A stretch of DNA of 64,000 bases. It comes from Saccharothrix espanaensis DSM 44229 (lineage in GTDB: Bacteria > Actinomycetota > Actinomycetes > Mycobacteriales > Pseudonocardiaceae). The stretch covers positions 3,038,001 to 3,102,000 of the forward strand of contig NC_019673.1 of NCBI RefSeq assembly GCF_000328705.1, in the 5' to 3' direction. The position numbers and the translations under genes are program-made. The notes beneath the pieces were generated by a model. That model was not told where the DNA came from. It ran no database searches and worked only from the letters and a program-made list of their open reading frames with translations. Shown here piece by piece: positions 1-8,205 of the stretch (within the stretch, counting starts at the first letter, position 1; each line of letters starts with the position of its first letter).

Positions 1-94
1 CTTGCAGCTAGCCATAGATGCCTCGGTACTGCCGACGCGGCCAGCCAACGTTGTCCGCCGCCGCCACTGTTGCCGACGACGGCGAAACGGACGG

Positions 95-628
95 TCAGGA
101 GGGTCGGCCGACGTTCTCCGCAAACTGCCCGGCGATGTTCCCCTGCGGGGCGTACCGGGCGACGACGTACACCGACGGCTGGGAGAAGATGGTGCCGGCA
201 GGGCAGTTCACGACGGCCACTGTCACCGAGGTGGTGGCCTTCCAGACCATCTGCGTGAAGTGCCCGGTCTCGGGGGAGAAGCGCGGCTGGTCGTAGTCGT
301 AGCCGGCTGCCTCCGCCATCCAGGCGTCGGTGGCGTCGCGGACGCTCGTGTCGGGGTTCTCGCTCGCATAGAGGTTCTCGCCGTACTGGCCCTGGTGGTC
401 GGAGTGGGCGAACTTGCACTGCTTCGCGTACTCCGTGGTGGAGGCAGTCAGGGCATCGTTCCAAGTCAAGGCCGCAGCGCCGTGCCGCGCCCTCGCGGTG
501 TTGTGTTCCGCGAGGGCCTGGTCGCGCAGGTCGTCGGCGACCGCGTGAAAGGGCGCGGAACCAAGGCACAGCGCCGTTGTCAGAGTCACAACTGTTCCCG
601 CCATGGCGAAGCTGCTTTTACCGTTCAC
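95..628 (-). CDS. Secreted CAP/SCP-family protein (PR-1 like)
   Basis: A 177-residue exported protein. The GTG start at 628 is chosen because AAGGAGAG lies just upstream at good spacing; a longer frame to 697 has no such site. Residues 1-31 form a Sec signal peptide (basic start, hydrophobic core, AVA-D cleavage region). The rest is a CAP domain: LAEHNTARARHG, the GENLY motif, and the GHFTQMVWKATT block that carries the conserved His/Glu-type pocket. Bacterial CAP proteins are secreted single-domain proteins of uncertain biochemical role (lipid or metal binding has been proposed for relatives). It appears monocistronic. The family call is firm; the function is not known. Confidence 0.85.
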   Translation of the reverse strand: MNGKSSFAMAGTVVTLTTALCLGSAPFHAVADDLRDQALAEHNTARARHGAAALTWNDALTASTTEYAKQCKFAHSDHQGQYGENLYASENPDTSVRDATDAWMAEAAGYDYDQPRFSPETGHFTQMVWKATTSVTVAVVNCPAGTIFSQPSVYVVARYAPQGNIAGQFAENVGRPS

Positions 629-1344
629 CGCACTCTCCTTGTCAACGAGTTGGTGCCCTCGGATACCCAGGACCGGCCGCCACCCCGGCATCCTCATCCC
701 ATCGAGTGACCGCTACAGAATCGCCCTGCTCCGCGCATCACCCTCCGAGCATTCCCCGGCGGGGCAGGATGAGCCGGCGTGTTGCCTTACCGCCGGTCCG
801 GAAGCACAACCGGTTCTCCCGCAGTGCTTCGGCGCGATCCTGCAGCTCACCGAGCACGCGGGCAAGCCGCAGCGTCCAGAGGTTGACGAGCCAGAAACAA
901 GCCTCCCGACGGCACCAGAGGGAGTAGAGCGAGGTTCCGTCCGAGCGGGCCGCCGAGGAGGGGGAGTGAGCAAAAGCTCTGATCCGGCGGAACATTTGGG
1001 TCCATCCGTGCGACGCGGTGATGCCGTTCGCGGACCCGAAGTTGCACGACGAGCATGCCGAGCTGTCGATGGCGTCGTAATTCGCAACGTTCTCCACGAT
1101 CGTGAACGCCGCCATACGGGCGAAGGTGGTCCGGGCGTCTGCTGAAGGCCCACGCGGACGCATCGCCGTCGAGCCCGACCGGACAGCCGATGTGTCTCGG
1201 GTCATCACAGCGCGGTCCAGCGCCCGCTGGATCGCGCTGGGCTCACTGATCTTCCAGCTCTATTCGAAGGTTCCACCGGCGAGTTGGTGCACCGGATCGA
1301 CATGCGTACCGGTCGGCTGGTGGAACGAGAGCGACCGAGGACGT
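629..1344. other. Intergenic stretch without a supported gene
   Basis: Several overlapping open frames exist on both strands (for example a minus frame at 738-1208), but none has a recognisable domain, consistent third-position GC bias or a good ribosome site. It is best read as decayed DNA between the CAP gene and the deaminase gene. Confidence 0.4.
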
Positions 1345-1461
1345 TATGGCGGGTTGCGGGACGTGCTGTCGGGGCTGGCAGGGGCCGCCGCGCAGCACCC
1401 GGACGACGTGGTGTGGGAGGTGGTGTTTCCGGTGGTCGGTGAAAGGATGCTCCGCTACTGG
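1345..1461 (+). pseudogene. Possible Tn3-family transposase fragment
   Basis: A short plus-strand stretch reads GGLRDVLSGLAG followed by HPDDVVWEVVFPVVGERMLR. It resembles the segment of Tn3-type transposases that precedes the DDE domain (pattern ...VV.EV.FPVVGE..LR). Nothing before or after continues the homology, so it would be an isolated remnant. The match is from memory of the family and is weak. Confidence 0.25.
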
Positions 1462-2903
1462 AAATCGAGGGTTCGGCTGCTTTTACCTCCCTTGCAGTCC
1501 TGGCCAGCGCGGCTTTGACCTTTCGGGATTTTGTGCCGTGCCAGGCCACGTTGGTCGTAGTCGACCTTCTGCTGGCATTGAGGGCAGGTTTCCTTGGGCG
1601 CTCTGGGCGCTCTGGGCGGCTGTGACCGGCCGGTACTCCGGCGCTTGGCGATATTCTTCGCTGGGGGCGTGGGTCGCACCGTGGTGACGTGCGTGGTGGT
1701 CCTGCCGTTCGGTTCTTTGGTCGTGGTCGTGGTTGTGGTCGTGGTGGTCCCGTGGGGGCGGGTGACCACCTCCGTGGTGACCGTCTTCCGGCTCTTCTCC
1801 GCGGTCGCGGCACGGCCTAGCGAGGCGGGTGTGGTGGTTCGGCCGGCCGATGTGGTCGTGGTGGTCGTGGTGGTGACGGACGCACCGGGGCGTGCGCTGG
1901 TCGCCGGGCCGGGTGTGGGTGGGTGCGGCGTGGTGGTGGGCAGGTAGGGCCCGGGTGTGGGTGGGTGCGGTGCGGGCGCGGCCAGGGGCGGATGGCCTGT
2001 TCGGGGGCCGGGGATGGTGCCCGGGATCGCGGCCGCCCCGCGCCCGGCAAGCCGCTGTGCCCTGATGATCCTTTTTTCCAGGCCAAGGACAGCATCCGCC
2101 CACTCGGCCCGGGTGTCCTCGACCCACTTGCGGACGGCTTCCTCGGTGCCCTGTCCGGTCGCGGTGGCGCCGTCGATCCGCGTGTCGACGATATGATCGC
2201 GGACGGCCGTCCAGACCTCAGTCAGACCGTAGGTCGCGGCTTGGCCACTGAACTTGTCCAGCCACTGGAGCGAGGCGTTGCGGGCGTCCCACAGGCGCGC
2301 CGAAAAGCCGGCCAGCGAGTTTGGCTGGAGGTAGTGGGCCGTCCACGACACGGTGACGTTCTCGTGCAGATTGGCGTGAAGCCAGTCCTTACAGGCGCCG
2401 CACGGGGCCAGTTCGGTGTAGAGGGACAGGATGCGTGGACGGTCGAGTTCGTCGGGTGCCGCCGGGCCGGTGCCACCGGCGGCCCCGTACCCGGCGGTGG
2501 TGGCCGCGGCGACGGCGAGCCGCTCGGCGTGCCCGCTCCCCCCGGGTTCGCCGTAGCTGCTCCACCTGGCGAAATTTCTGGTGGTGTCCGCGGAGCCGGC
2601 ATCGGCCACGTAGACGACCGCGAAGTTCGCCTTCGACCTCACCGACTTGCTGCGCGCCTCGGCCGCGACGGGGTCGCTCTGGACCACCGCCTCGCGGTAG
2701 CGCTGCACGGCCGCGGTCACCGCGCGGTTGCCGGCCGAGCGCTGCAGGGCGAGCACCGCCGGAAGCCGGGCGGGTGACGCCGCGGCGGCCTGGGTCGTGG
2801 CCCCCAGCACCGCGGGACGCTGTCGCTCTGCGTGCATGTAGCGAGCGTGACCTCGTCTGCGACCGTCGTGACCGTCGGCGCGGACGGACGACGGGGAAGC
2901 CAT
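1455..2903 (-). CDS. Orphan toxin-like deaminase with injection-system cargo motif
   Basis: About 482 residues. Around residues 43-60 it has LALQRSAGNRAV followed by LQR-like AAVQR, the short repeat common in DUF4157-type proteins encoded with actinobacterial extracellular contractile injection systems (eCIS). Next comes a cytidine-deaminase-fold zinc site: HAE near residue 125 (GHAERLA) and PCGAC near 167-171, as in toxin deaminases. A long low-complexity Pro/Thr linker follows, then a C-terminal candidate zinc knuckle (CPQC, a later His, then DCKGG). The start at 2903 follows AGAGGGG; ATG 2837 is a shorter alternative closer to the usual start of eCIS cargo. No eCIS structural genes and no obvious immunity gene lie nearby. 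Deaminase fold is likely; toxin role is inferred. Confidence 0.72.
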   Translation of the reverse strand: MASPSSVRADGHDGRRRGHARYMHAERQRPAVLGATTQAAAASPARLPAVLALQRSAGNRAVTAAVQRYREAVVQSDPVAAEARSKSVRSKANFAVVYVADAGSADTTRNFARWSSYGEPGGSGHAERLAVAAATTAGYGAAGGTGPAAPDELDRPRILSLYTELAPCGACKDWLHANLHENVTVSWTAHYLQPNSLAGFSARLWDARNASLQWLDKFSGQAATYGLTEVWTAVRDHIVDTRIDGATATGQGTEEAVRKWVEDTRAEWADAVLGLEKRIIRAQRLAGRGAAAIPGTIPGPRTGHPPLAAPAPHPPTPGPYLPTTTPHPPTPGPATSARPGASVTTTTTTTTSAGRTTTPASLGRAATAEKSRKTVTTEVVTRPHGTTTTTTTTTTKEPNGRTTTHVTTVRPTPPAKNIAKRRSTGRSQPPRAPRAPKETCPQCQQKVDYDQRGLARHKIPKGQSRAGQDCKGGKSSRTLDFQ

Positions 2904-3141
2904 GTCCGCCCCTCTCAGCGCCCCCACGCGCCGGAGCGGCGGCACACACCTCCACCCGCAGCCGTCTCTACCTCGGCCGTGGTTCGGGGCGGTCGTACGC
3001 GACGCTGCCGGGCGCGACGGTCGCCGGCCGGCGGTCACACCGGAGGTTAGGACGGTGCCGCGGATGACGGACTCACAGACCTGTTGCGCCGCGTGGTCAT
3101 GCTGCTGGGCGGTGCGGTTCGACGACGCCCCGCCCAGCAGC

Positions 3142-3340
3142 ATGACCCACAGCCAGATGCGGCTGTTGGGTACGCTGGAGGAGATCGAATCGGCGAGGCA
3201 GCACCGCTTGGCGCAAGCGCTGTCGGTGTCCGACCCGGCGATCCCCCGGGCGCTGCGGCCACTCGAAGCGGACGGCCTGATACAGGTCGCCGTCGCCCCC
3301 GAACACGCGCGGCGACGCCTCGGCTGGCCGCCGATCACAC
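3142..3340 (+). pseudogene. MarR-family regulator fragment
   Basis: Reads LLGTLEEIESARQHRLAQAL, then SVSDPAIPRALRPLEADGLI and PEHARRRLGW, the recognition-helix and wing portion of a MarR protein. The N-terminal dimerisation part and the C-terminus are missing, and the frame runs straight into integrase-like sequence near 3360, so two fragments have been joined. Confidence 0.55.
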
Positions 3341-3360
3341 TCCACCGATCCTTCCTGTTC

Positions 3361-3662
3361 ACCTTCCGTGAAGCACGTCACACGCATGCGACTTGGATGG
3401 CCGAGGACGGCATCACGGTGGTTGCTCGACGGCCCGGCTCGGTCAGAAGATGAAGGGCATCGCCCGAACCTACGGCCATGTGACAGAGGTCATGCTGGAG
3501 CAGATCGACGACGCGCTTGAACGGCGGTGGGCAGCCGCGCTGCTCGCGCTCTCTCGGGACGAGCGGGCCCGAATCATCGGATGGTTCCCCCACCTGGCGG
3601 CCACGGTGGAGGAGGCGCGAGCACTACCGTCGGCGGAGCCATCGCCTTCTCATCGCCTTTGA
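3361..3662 (+). pseudogene. C-terminal fragment of a tyrosine recombinase
   Basis: FREARHTHATWMAEDG carries the HxxR box. After a frameshift near 3428 the sequence continues in another frame as ARLGQKMKGIARTYGHV, which carries the catalytic Tyr, then MLEQIDDALERRW. The catalytic Arg region and the N-terminal domains are absent. It lies directly next to the tRNA cluster, a usual integration target, so it is probably the scar of an old integrative element. Confidence 0.65.
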
Positions 3663-3678
3663 TCTTGCACCACACGCA

Positions 3679-3713
3679 AGAAGCCCGGCCTCAAGATCGA
3701 GGACCGGGCTTCT
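3679..3713 (-). terminator. Hairpin terminator of the tRNA cluster
   Basis: AGAAGCCCGG pairs perfectly with CCGGGCTTCT across a 15-nt loop, immediately after the last tRNA of the leftward cluster. Confidence 0.7.
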
Positions 3714-3732
3714 GAGCTGCGTACTTCGTTGG

Positions 3733-3804
<72 letters not shown>

Positions 3805-3805
3805 G

Positions 3806-3877
3806 AGGCGGAGACGGGAATCGAACCCGTGTACAGGGCTTTGCAGGCCCTTGCCTAAGCCACTCGGCCACTCCGCC
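3806..3877 (-). tRNA. tRNA-Cys (anticodon GCA)
   Basis: Acceptor GGCGGAG pairs with CTCCGCC. The anticodon loop in GGGCC-TGCAAAG-CCC shows GCA, and the T-arm is CGGGTTCGATTCCCG. Middle gene of a Gly-Cys-Val cluster. Confidence 0.95.
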
Positions 3878-3935
3878 ATGATTCCTGAAGGCTAGCACCA
3901 GGACTTCTGGCCTGAGCCCAAGGGGCCCTCTGCCG

Positions 3936-4008
3936 AGCGGATGACGAGACTCGAACTCGCGACCCTCACCTTGGCAAGGTGATGCGCTACCAACTGCGCT
4001 ACATCCGC
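3936..4008 (-). tRNA. tRNA-Gly (anticodon GCC)
   Basis: Acceptor GCGGATG pairs with the CATCCGC 3' strand. The anticodon stem-loop is CACCT-TGCCA-AGGTG, giving GCC, with a normal T-arm. First gene of the leftward cluster. Confidence 0.95.
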
Positions 4009-4152
4009 ATGCCCCGTGATTTTCCGGACTTCCGGCCCTTTGGGGCTTTCCGTTCCGTCTTCCCCGGTGCGAGAGGAACTTTATTACATCCCCCGCCGTT
4101 GGATCAAATCGGGGGTCCCCGCAGCCCCTCGCGGGGCCTGTCACCTGCGCTT

Positions 4153-4578
4153 TCAGGTCAGATCGTTGGAGATCAGGTGGGTCAGGGCCTCGTCCACGTC
4201 GACCCACAGGTGCTCGTTGCCGGGCACCACCACGTCGTACGTGCGGTCCAGGAAGTCGGCCAACTCTTGGGCCGACGCCTCGAACATGGCGTGGCCGGAC
4301 GGTGAACTCAGTTCGATCACGACGACCTCGGGGTCGTCAGCGGCCGGGCGGATCCGGACGTCGCCGTCTCCCGCGTCGGCGATCAGGCCGTCGGCCAGCA
4401 GGTCGCGGGCGTACACCCATTCGACCCAGCCGGCACGTCCTGTGCGGAACGCGGCCACTACTGCGTAGGGATCTTTCGTGTCATAACGAAGCTCCACCTG
4501 CACCGGGACAGCCGGGGTCCTGGGTGCCAGCAGGTCGAAGACCGCTGTTGAGCGGAGCGTCACGTGGTCATTGCGCAT
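4153..4578 (-). CDS. ssgB: SsgA-family sporulation/cell-division protein, SsgB type
   Basis: A 141-residue SALP protein (SsgA-like), a family restricted to morphologically complex actinobacteria. The order of family segments is right: N-terminal beta region with VELRYDTKDPYAVVAAF, central WVEWVYARDLLADGL, and C-terminal FLDRTYDVVVPGNE. SsgB marks future septum sites and recruits FtsZ in Streptomyces sporulation; in Pseudonocardiaceae the single conserved SALP is usually the SsgB orthologue. Start ATG 4578 has GAGGG upstream. It is divergent from the sigma-factor gene. The family is certain; the SsgB subtype is inferred from length and the MRND start. Confidence 0.9.
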   Translation of the reverse strand: MRNDHVTLRSTAVFDLLAPRTPAVPVQVELRYDTKDPYAVVAAFRTGRAGWVEWVYARDLLADGLIADAGDGDVRIRPAADDPEVVVIELSSPSGHAMFEASAQELADFLDRTYDVVVPGNEHLWVDVDEALTHLISNDLT

Positions 4579-4822
4579 CGTCGTTACCCTCTTCTCCCTT
4601 CCCGGTCAAGGAAACGACCGAGCTCTCCACTTGTGACGTATATGTGGCGAGGAACGCTCGACATCGAGGCATTTGTCACCCGTTCGGGGTCATGTAACTC
4701 CTCTGGGCTACCATCTCGCTGCGTTCCGTGTCCACCCAACCCGTGCCGCCCCACATCTTGCTGGGTTTAACCTGAACCCGGTACCGGCTGTTGCGCGAAT
4801 GTTGGACGTGAGGACAACTCTG

Positions 4823-5461
4823 GTGGCTGACTCACCCGCTCCGGCGCCCCGACCCGAGCCTGACGGGCGTCCTTCCGACGCGTCGCTGGTCGAGCGGGTT
4901 TCCGCCGGTGACCGGGGTGCGTTCGGAGAACTGTACGACCGCTATGCCCGGCCGGCCTATTCGCTCGCGAGGCGAATATGCGTCGATCCGGACCTGGCGG
5001 AGGACGTCGTCCAAGAGGCGTTCCTCGCGCTGTGGCGCAATCCCGCCGGCTACGACCGGGCACGGGGTGGCTTCGGCACGTGGTTGATGACCGTGGTGCA
5101 CCACCGCGCGGTGGACGCCGTGCGTCGGGAGAACACGCAGCGTCGACGAAACGTGCCGCTGACCGACGAGGCGTCCGAACGCAACGTGCCGCCCGCGGAC
5201 GGTGCGGACCACGCGGCGCTGACCGGCGTCGTGGGCGCCGAGGTACGGGAGGCACTCAAACGGCTTCCCGAGGACCAGCGGCAGGTGATCGCCTTGGCCT
5301 ACCTGGGCGGCTACACGCAGATAGAAGTCGCGGCCCTGACCGGAATACCCCTGGGGACGGTCAAGTCGCGCACGTTCGCCGCGATCCGCAGGCTGCGGAC
5401 CTCGCTGCGATCGGTATGGGCCGGGGAGACCGGCGGCGAGACGACGGGAGCACATCGGTGA
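4823..5461 (+). CDS. ECF RNA polymerase sigma factor
   Basis: About 212 residues. The sigma-2 region (ERVSAGDRGAFGELYDRYAR through AEDVVQEAFLALWRNP) is followed by sigma-4 (LPEDQRQVIALAYLGGYTQI...GIPLGTVKSRTFAAIRRLR). The GTG start at 4823 follows GAGGAC at good spacing; ATG 4799 lacks a ribosome site. The stop overlaps the next start (GTGA), so it is translationally coupled to its RskA-type anti-sigma, the SigK/RskA-like arrangement. It would be held at the membrane and released by anti-sigma proteolysis or inactivation; the signal is unknown. Confidence 0.92.
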   Translation: MADSPAPAPRPEPDGRPSDASLVERVSAGDRGAFGELYDRYARPAYSLARRICVDPDLAEDVVQEAFLALWRNPAGYDRARGGFGTWLMTVVHHRAVDAVRRENTQRRRNVPLTDEASERNVPPADGADHAALTGVVGAEVREALKRLPEDQRQVIALAYLGGYTQIEVAALTGIPLGTVKSRTFAAIRRLRTSLRSVWAGETGGETTGAHR

Positions 5462-6312
5462 CCGGGGAGCAGAGGGACGAGTGCCCTCAGGAGGAGCTCG
5501 CGGTCGGTTGGGCGATGCACTCGCTCGAACCGGACGAGGAGGCGCGGCTGCGCGCCCACCTGCCGGGCTGCGCGCGGTGCCGGCGAACGGTTCGGGCCAC
5601 CGAAGAGGTGACCGCCGCGCTAGGTGGTTCGGTGCGCCAGTACGAACCGCCGGCCCGCCTGAAGTCGCGTCTGATGGCCGAGATCGAGCACACACCGCAG
5701 GAGCACGTCGCACCGGGCCGTCCGTCGGCCCCGTCGGCCCCGTCGGTTCGGTCGGCACCTTCGGTTCCGTCGACGCCTTCGGTTCCGTCGACGCCGCCCG
5801 CGCCGGTCCGGCTGGACGAGCGGCGCAAAACCGGCATCGGACGTCGGTTGCTCGCGGCGGCCGCGGTGGTCGTGGCGCTGGCTGCGGTCGGTGTCGCGGG
5901 AGTGCGGTACAGCCAGCTGGACGCCCAGATCGCGGCGCAGCAGCAGCAGAACCAGGAGCTGTCCAAGGCCCTGGAACTCGCGGCGAACCCGCGAACGAAC
6001 CGGGCCGTGCTGCGCTCGCCGTCCGGTGATCCGATCGCGACCGTGCTGTCCGCCGATGCCGAGGCCGCCGTGATGGAGCTGAAGCTCGCGCCGAACGCGA
6101 CCGACCAGACCTACGTGATGTGGGGCAAGAGCACGCCGGAGCCGGTCGCGCTGGCCACGTTCAGCGTGAAGTCGGGCGCGAACATGCAGTTCCTGAGCTG
6201 GACGAGCAACGCGCACCAGCACAAGGTGTTCGCGATTTCCCTGGAGCCCGGCCAAGTTGCACCTGCCAAGCCGTCCGATGTGCTGGCCTCGGGTCAGGTG
6301 GGCAACGCGTGA
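5458..6312 (+). CDS. RskA-family transmembrane anti-sigma factor
   Basis: 284 residues. The N-terminal zinc-finger-type anti-sigma domain carries the HLPGCARC motif (H-x3-C-x2-C) near residues 34-41. A Ser/Ala/Pro repeat linker (SAPS, VPSTPS) leads to one membrane helix (LLAAAAVVVALAAVGVAGV) and an extracytoplasmic anti-sigma-K C-terminal domain (AEAAVMELKLAP...YVMWGKSTPEPVALATF). It should bind the upstream sigma factor in the cytoplasm. Both ends are coupled to neighbours through GTGA overlaps. Confidence 0.92.
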   Translation: MTGEQRDECPQEELAVGWAMHSLEPDEEARLRAHLPGCARCRRTVRATEEVTAALGGSVRQYEPPARLKSRLMAEIEHTPQEHVAPGRPSAPSAPSVRSAPSVPSTPSVPSTPPAPVRLDERRKTGIGRRLLAAAAVVVALAAVGVAGVRYSQLDAQIAAQQQQNQELSKALELAANPRTNRAVLRSPSGDPIATVLSADAEAAVMELKLAPNATDQTYVMWGKSTPEPVALATFSVKSGANMQFLSWTSNAHQHKVFAISLEPGQVAPAKPSDVLASGQVGNA

Positions 6313-6755
6313 GCGATGATGTGCCGATGACCGCTGAGAAGCGCGACGAGCAGACCGAGCCGAGCGGCCACCGCCACCGGTTCCGCCGCAACCCTGCGCT
6401 GAACCTGACCTACCGCATCGGGGTGGGCGTCGTCGGCGGCCTGGTGCTGGTCGGCGGGATCCTGATGATCCCGTACCCCGGGCCGGGTTGGCTGGTGGTG
6501 TTCGCCGGGTTGGCGATCCTGGCGACGGAGTTCGAGTGGGCGGGCCGCGTGCTGCGGTTCGCGAAGCGGTACTACGACGCGTGGGTCGAGTGGCTCAAGC
6601 GCCAGAACCTCCTCGTGAAGGCGCTCGTCCTGGCCGCCACCGCCCTCGTGGTCGCCGTGACGTGCTGGCTGCTCGGGGCGTTCGCGCTGGTCGGAGGCTG
6701 GTTCGGGCTCGACTGGCCGTGGTTGCAGAGCCCGATTTTTGGATCCAAGGGTTGA
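6309..6755 (+). CDS. PGPGW-motif (TIGR02611-type) membrane protein
   Basis: 148 residues with three hydrophobic segments. The family signature IPYPGPGWLVVFAGLAILAT is intact, followed by EFEWAGRVLRFAKRYYD. This family is widespread in actinobacteria and its role is unknown. Start GTG 6309 overlaps the stop of the anti-sigma gene, making it the third gene of the sigma-factor operon. Confidence 0.85.
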   Translation: MSDDVPMTAEKRDEQTEPSGHRHRFRRNPALNLTYRIGVGVVGGLVLVGGILMIPYPGPGWLVVFAGLAILATEFEWAGRVLRFAKRYYDAWVEWLKRQNLLVKALVLAATALVVAVTCWLLGAFALVGGWFGLDWPWLQSPIFGSKG

Positions 6756-6803
6756 TGTTGTAAGGTATGAGCACACCGCGAGAGCGGGGGAACAAACGAA
6801 TAC

Positions 6804-6875
6804 GGGCGATTAGCTCAGCGGGAGAGCGCTTCGTTCACACCGAAGAGGTCACAGGTTCGATCCCTGTATCGCCCA
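6804..6875 (+). tRNA. tRNA-Val (anticodon CAC)
   Basis: Acceptor GGGCGAT pairs with ATCGCCC. The anticodon stem-loop is CTTCG-TTCACAC-CGAAG, giving CAC, and the T-arm is CAGGTTCGATCCCTG. CCA is not encoded. The gene points at the integrase gene that begins the accessory zone, the usual geometry for tRNA-targeted integration. Confidence 0.95.
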
Positions 6876-6885
6876 CAGTGTGTTT

Positions 6886-6906
6886 TACCAGGTCAACGGC
6901 TCGTAG
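6886..6906. repeat. 21-bp direct repeat, copy 1 (possible att core)
   Basis: Eleven bases after the tRNA-Val end, a 21-bp block beginning TACCAGGTCAACGG is repeated exactly at 15169-15189. Weaker similarity continues beyond it into the integrase 3' end at both sites. Confidence 0.7.
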
Positions 6907-6992
6907 GCGATCTTTGTCTGCGGGCCGTTGATCGTTGCGGGGAGCAATGTGGGAGCGGATGATCTTGACCACCTCCATATTTGCGAAGGTAG

Positions 6993-8108
6993 TCACGGGT
7001 TCGTGCTTCCCGTTTGCTCCCGTGTTTGCTCCCAGCGGTATTGGAGTCCGGCGAGCATGGCATCGATCATGGGTCGGGTGACGTGGGAGTAGACACCCAT
7101 GACCCCGTGGAACTTGTGGCCGATGCGTTTGTGCTGGAGGACTTCGGGGACGCCGTCCTCGATGAGCCAGGTCTTGTGGGTGTGGCGCAGGTCGTGGAAG
7201 TGCATGTCGGGGTTGATCCGCGGTCGGCCGGTGGCGGTGTCGCCGCGGAGCGCGGGTAGCCAGACGCGGCGGCGGAAGTTGGAACGTCGGTGTAGTGCCC
7301 CGTCGCCTCCGGTGAAGACGAAGCGGGCGGTGGGGTGGCGGTCGTGGTGGTCGTCGAGCAGGTCGGCCAGGAACCGGGGTAGATGGACGGTGCGGACGCT
7401 GGCGGGCGTCTTGGGCGGTCCGAGGGTGAGTTTGCCGCCGACCTCGTGCAGGGCACCGTCTTTGCCGTCGATGCGGATCTCCCGGTTGGCCGTGTCGACC
7501 CGTGTCCATTGCAGGCCGGTCAGTTCACCCCAGCGCATGCCGGTGTAGGCGGCTGTGACGATCAGGGCGGCGTTGCCGGGGGACACGCGGTCGGCCAGGC
7601 CGGCGATCTGGGCGGCGGTGGCGTGGGGTCGTTCGGGTTGGTCACCGGTGGCGAGGCGGAGTTTGCGGCAGGGGTTGGCGCCGATCAGTTCCTCGTCGAC
7701 GGCTTCGCCCATGATCCGCGACAGGAGGTTGACCACGTCGTCGACGCTGCGTTCGCTGAGCTCGCGTCGTAGCTGCTTGGCCCAGACCTTGATCGTCATC
7801 CGGGTGATGTCGCCCAGTTCGGGGTCGGCGAAGCGGGGCAGGATGTGGTTGCGCAGGTGCGAGTCGTAGGTGGCCCAGGTGACGGCGCTGACGTCGTGGG
7901 CCTGGACCCATTCGCGCACCCAGTCGCCGAACCGGGTCTGCGCCAGCCGGGGGTCGACGAACTTTCCGCGTCGCTGGTCGGACTCCACGTCCCGGATCCG
8001 GTTCTCCGCTTCTTCGCGTGTGTCGAAGCCGTTCTCGGTGAACAGGGATCCGTCCGGCAACCGGTAGCGCACCCGGAACCCGTCACCGCGTTTCTCCACC
8101 CAGCCCAT
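6993..8108 (-). CDS. Tyrosine recombinase / integrase of an integrative element
   Basis: 371 residues, the usual size for actinobacterial phage and AICE-type integrases. It has an N-terminal AP2-like arm-binding segment (GDGFRVRYRLPDGS), a SAM-like core-binding region, and a catalytic domain with Arg in TGMRWGELTGLQW, HxxR in HDLRHTHKTW, and Tyr in MGVYSHVTRP. Start ATG 8108 follows GAGGAAGAGGAG. It faces tRNA-Val(CAC), about 120 bp away, so that tRNA is the likely attB. The excisionase-like gene upstream completes an int-xis pair. Confidence 0.92.
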   Translation of the reverse strand: MGWVEKRGDGFRVRYRLPDGSLFTENGFDTREEAENRIRDVESDQRRGKFVDPRLAQTRFGDWVREWVQAHDVSAVTWATYDSHLRNHILPRFADPELGDITRMTIKVWAKQLRRELSERSVDDVVNLLSRIMGEAVDEELIGANPCRKLRLATGDQPERPHATAAQIAGLADRVSPGNAALIVTAAYTGMRWGELTGLQWTRVDTANREIRIDGKDGALHEVGGKLTLGPPKTPASVRTVHLPRFLADLLDDHHDRHPTARFVFTGGDGALHRRSNFRRRVWLPALRGDTATGRPRINPDMHFHDLRHTHKTWLIEDGVPEVLQHKRIGHKFHGVMGVYSHVTRPMIDAMLAGLQYRWEQTREQTGSTNP

Positions 8109-8205
8109 CACGTACTCCTCTTCCTCGGTGTGTCCGTCCGCCGTCGTGGACGACGGCGGACGGACAGTGACGCTCCATATCCGTTGGAGAGCAACCGAAA
8201 TGTGT

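Noticed and set aside
1680-1900. GT-rich tract considered as a regulatory or structural DNA repeat
   Set aside because: It is explained by the threonine runs of the deaminase linker on the minus strand.
4579-4822. Search for a riboswitch or sRNA between ssgB and the sigma-factor gene
   Set aside because: No conserved aptamer pattern or strong hairpin seen; only a normal divergent promoter region is supported.
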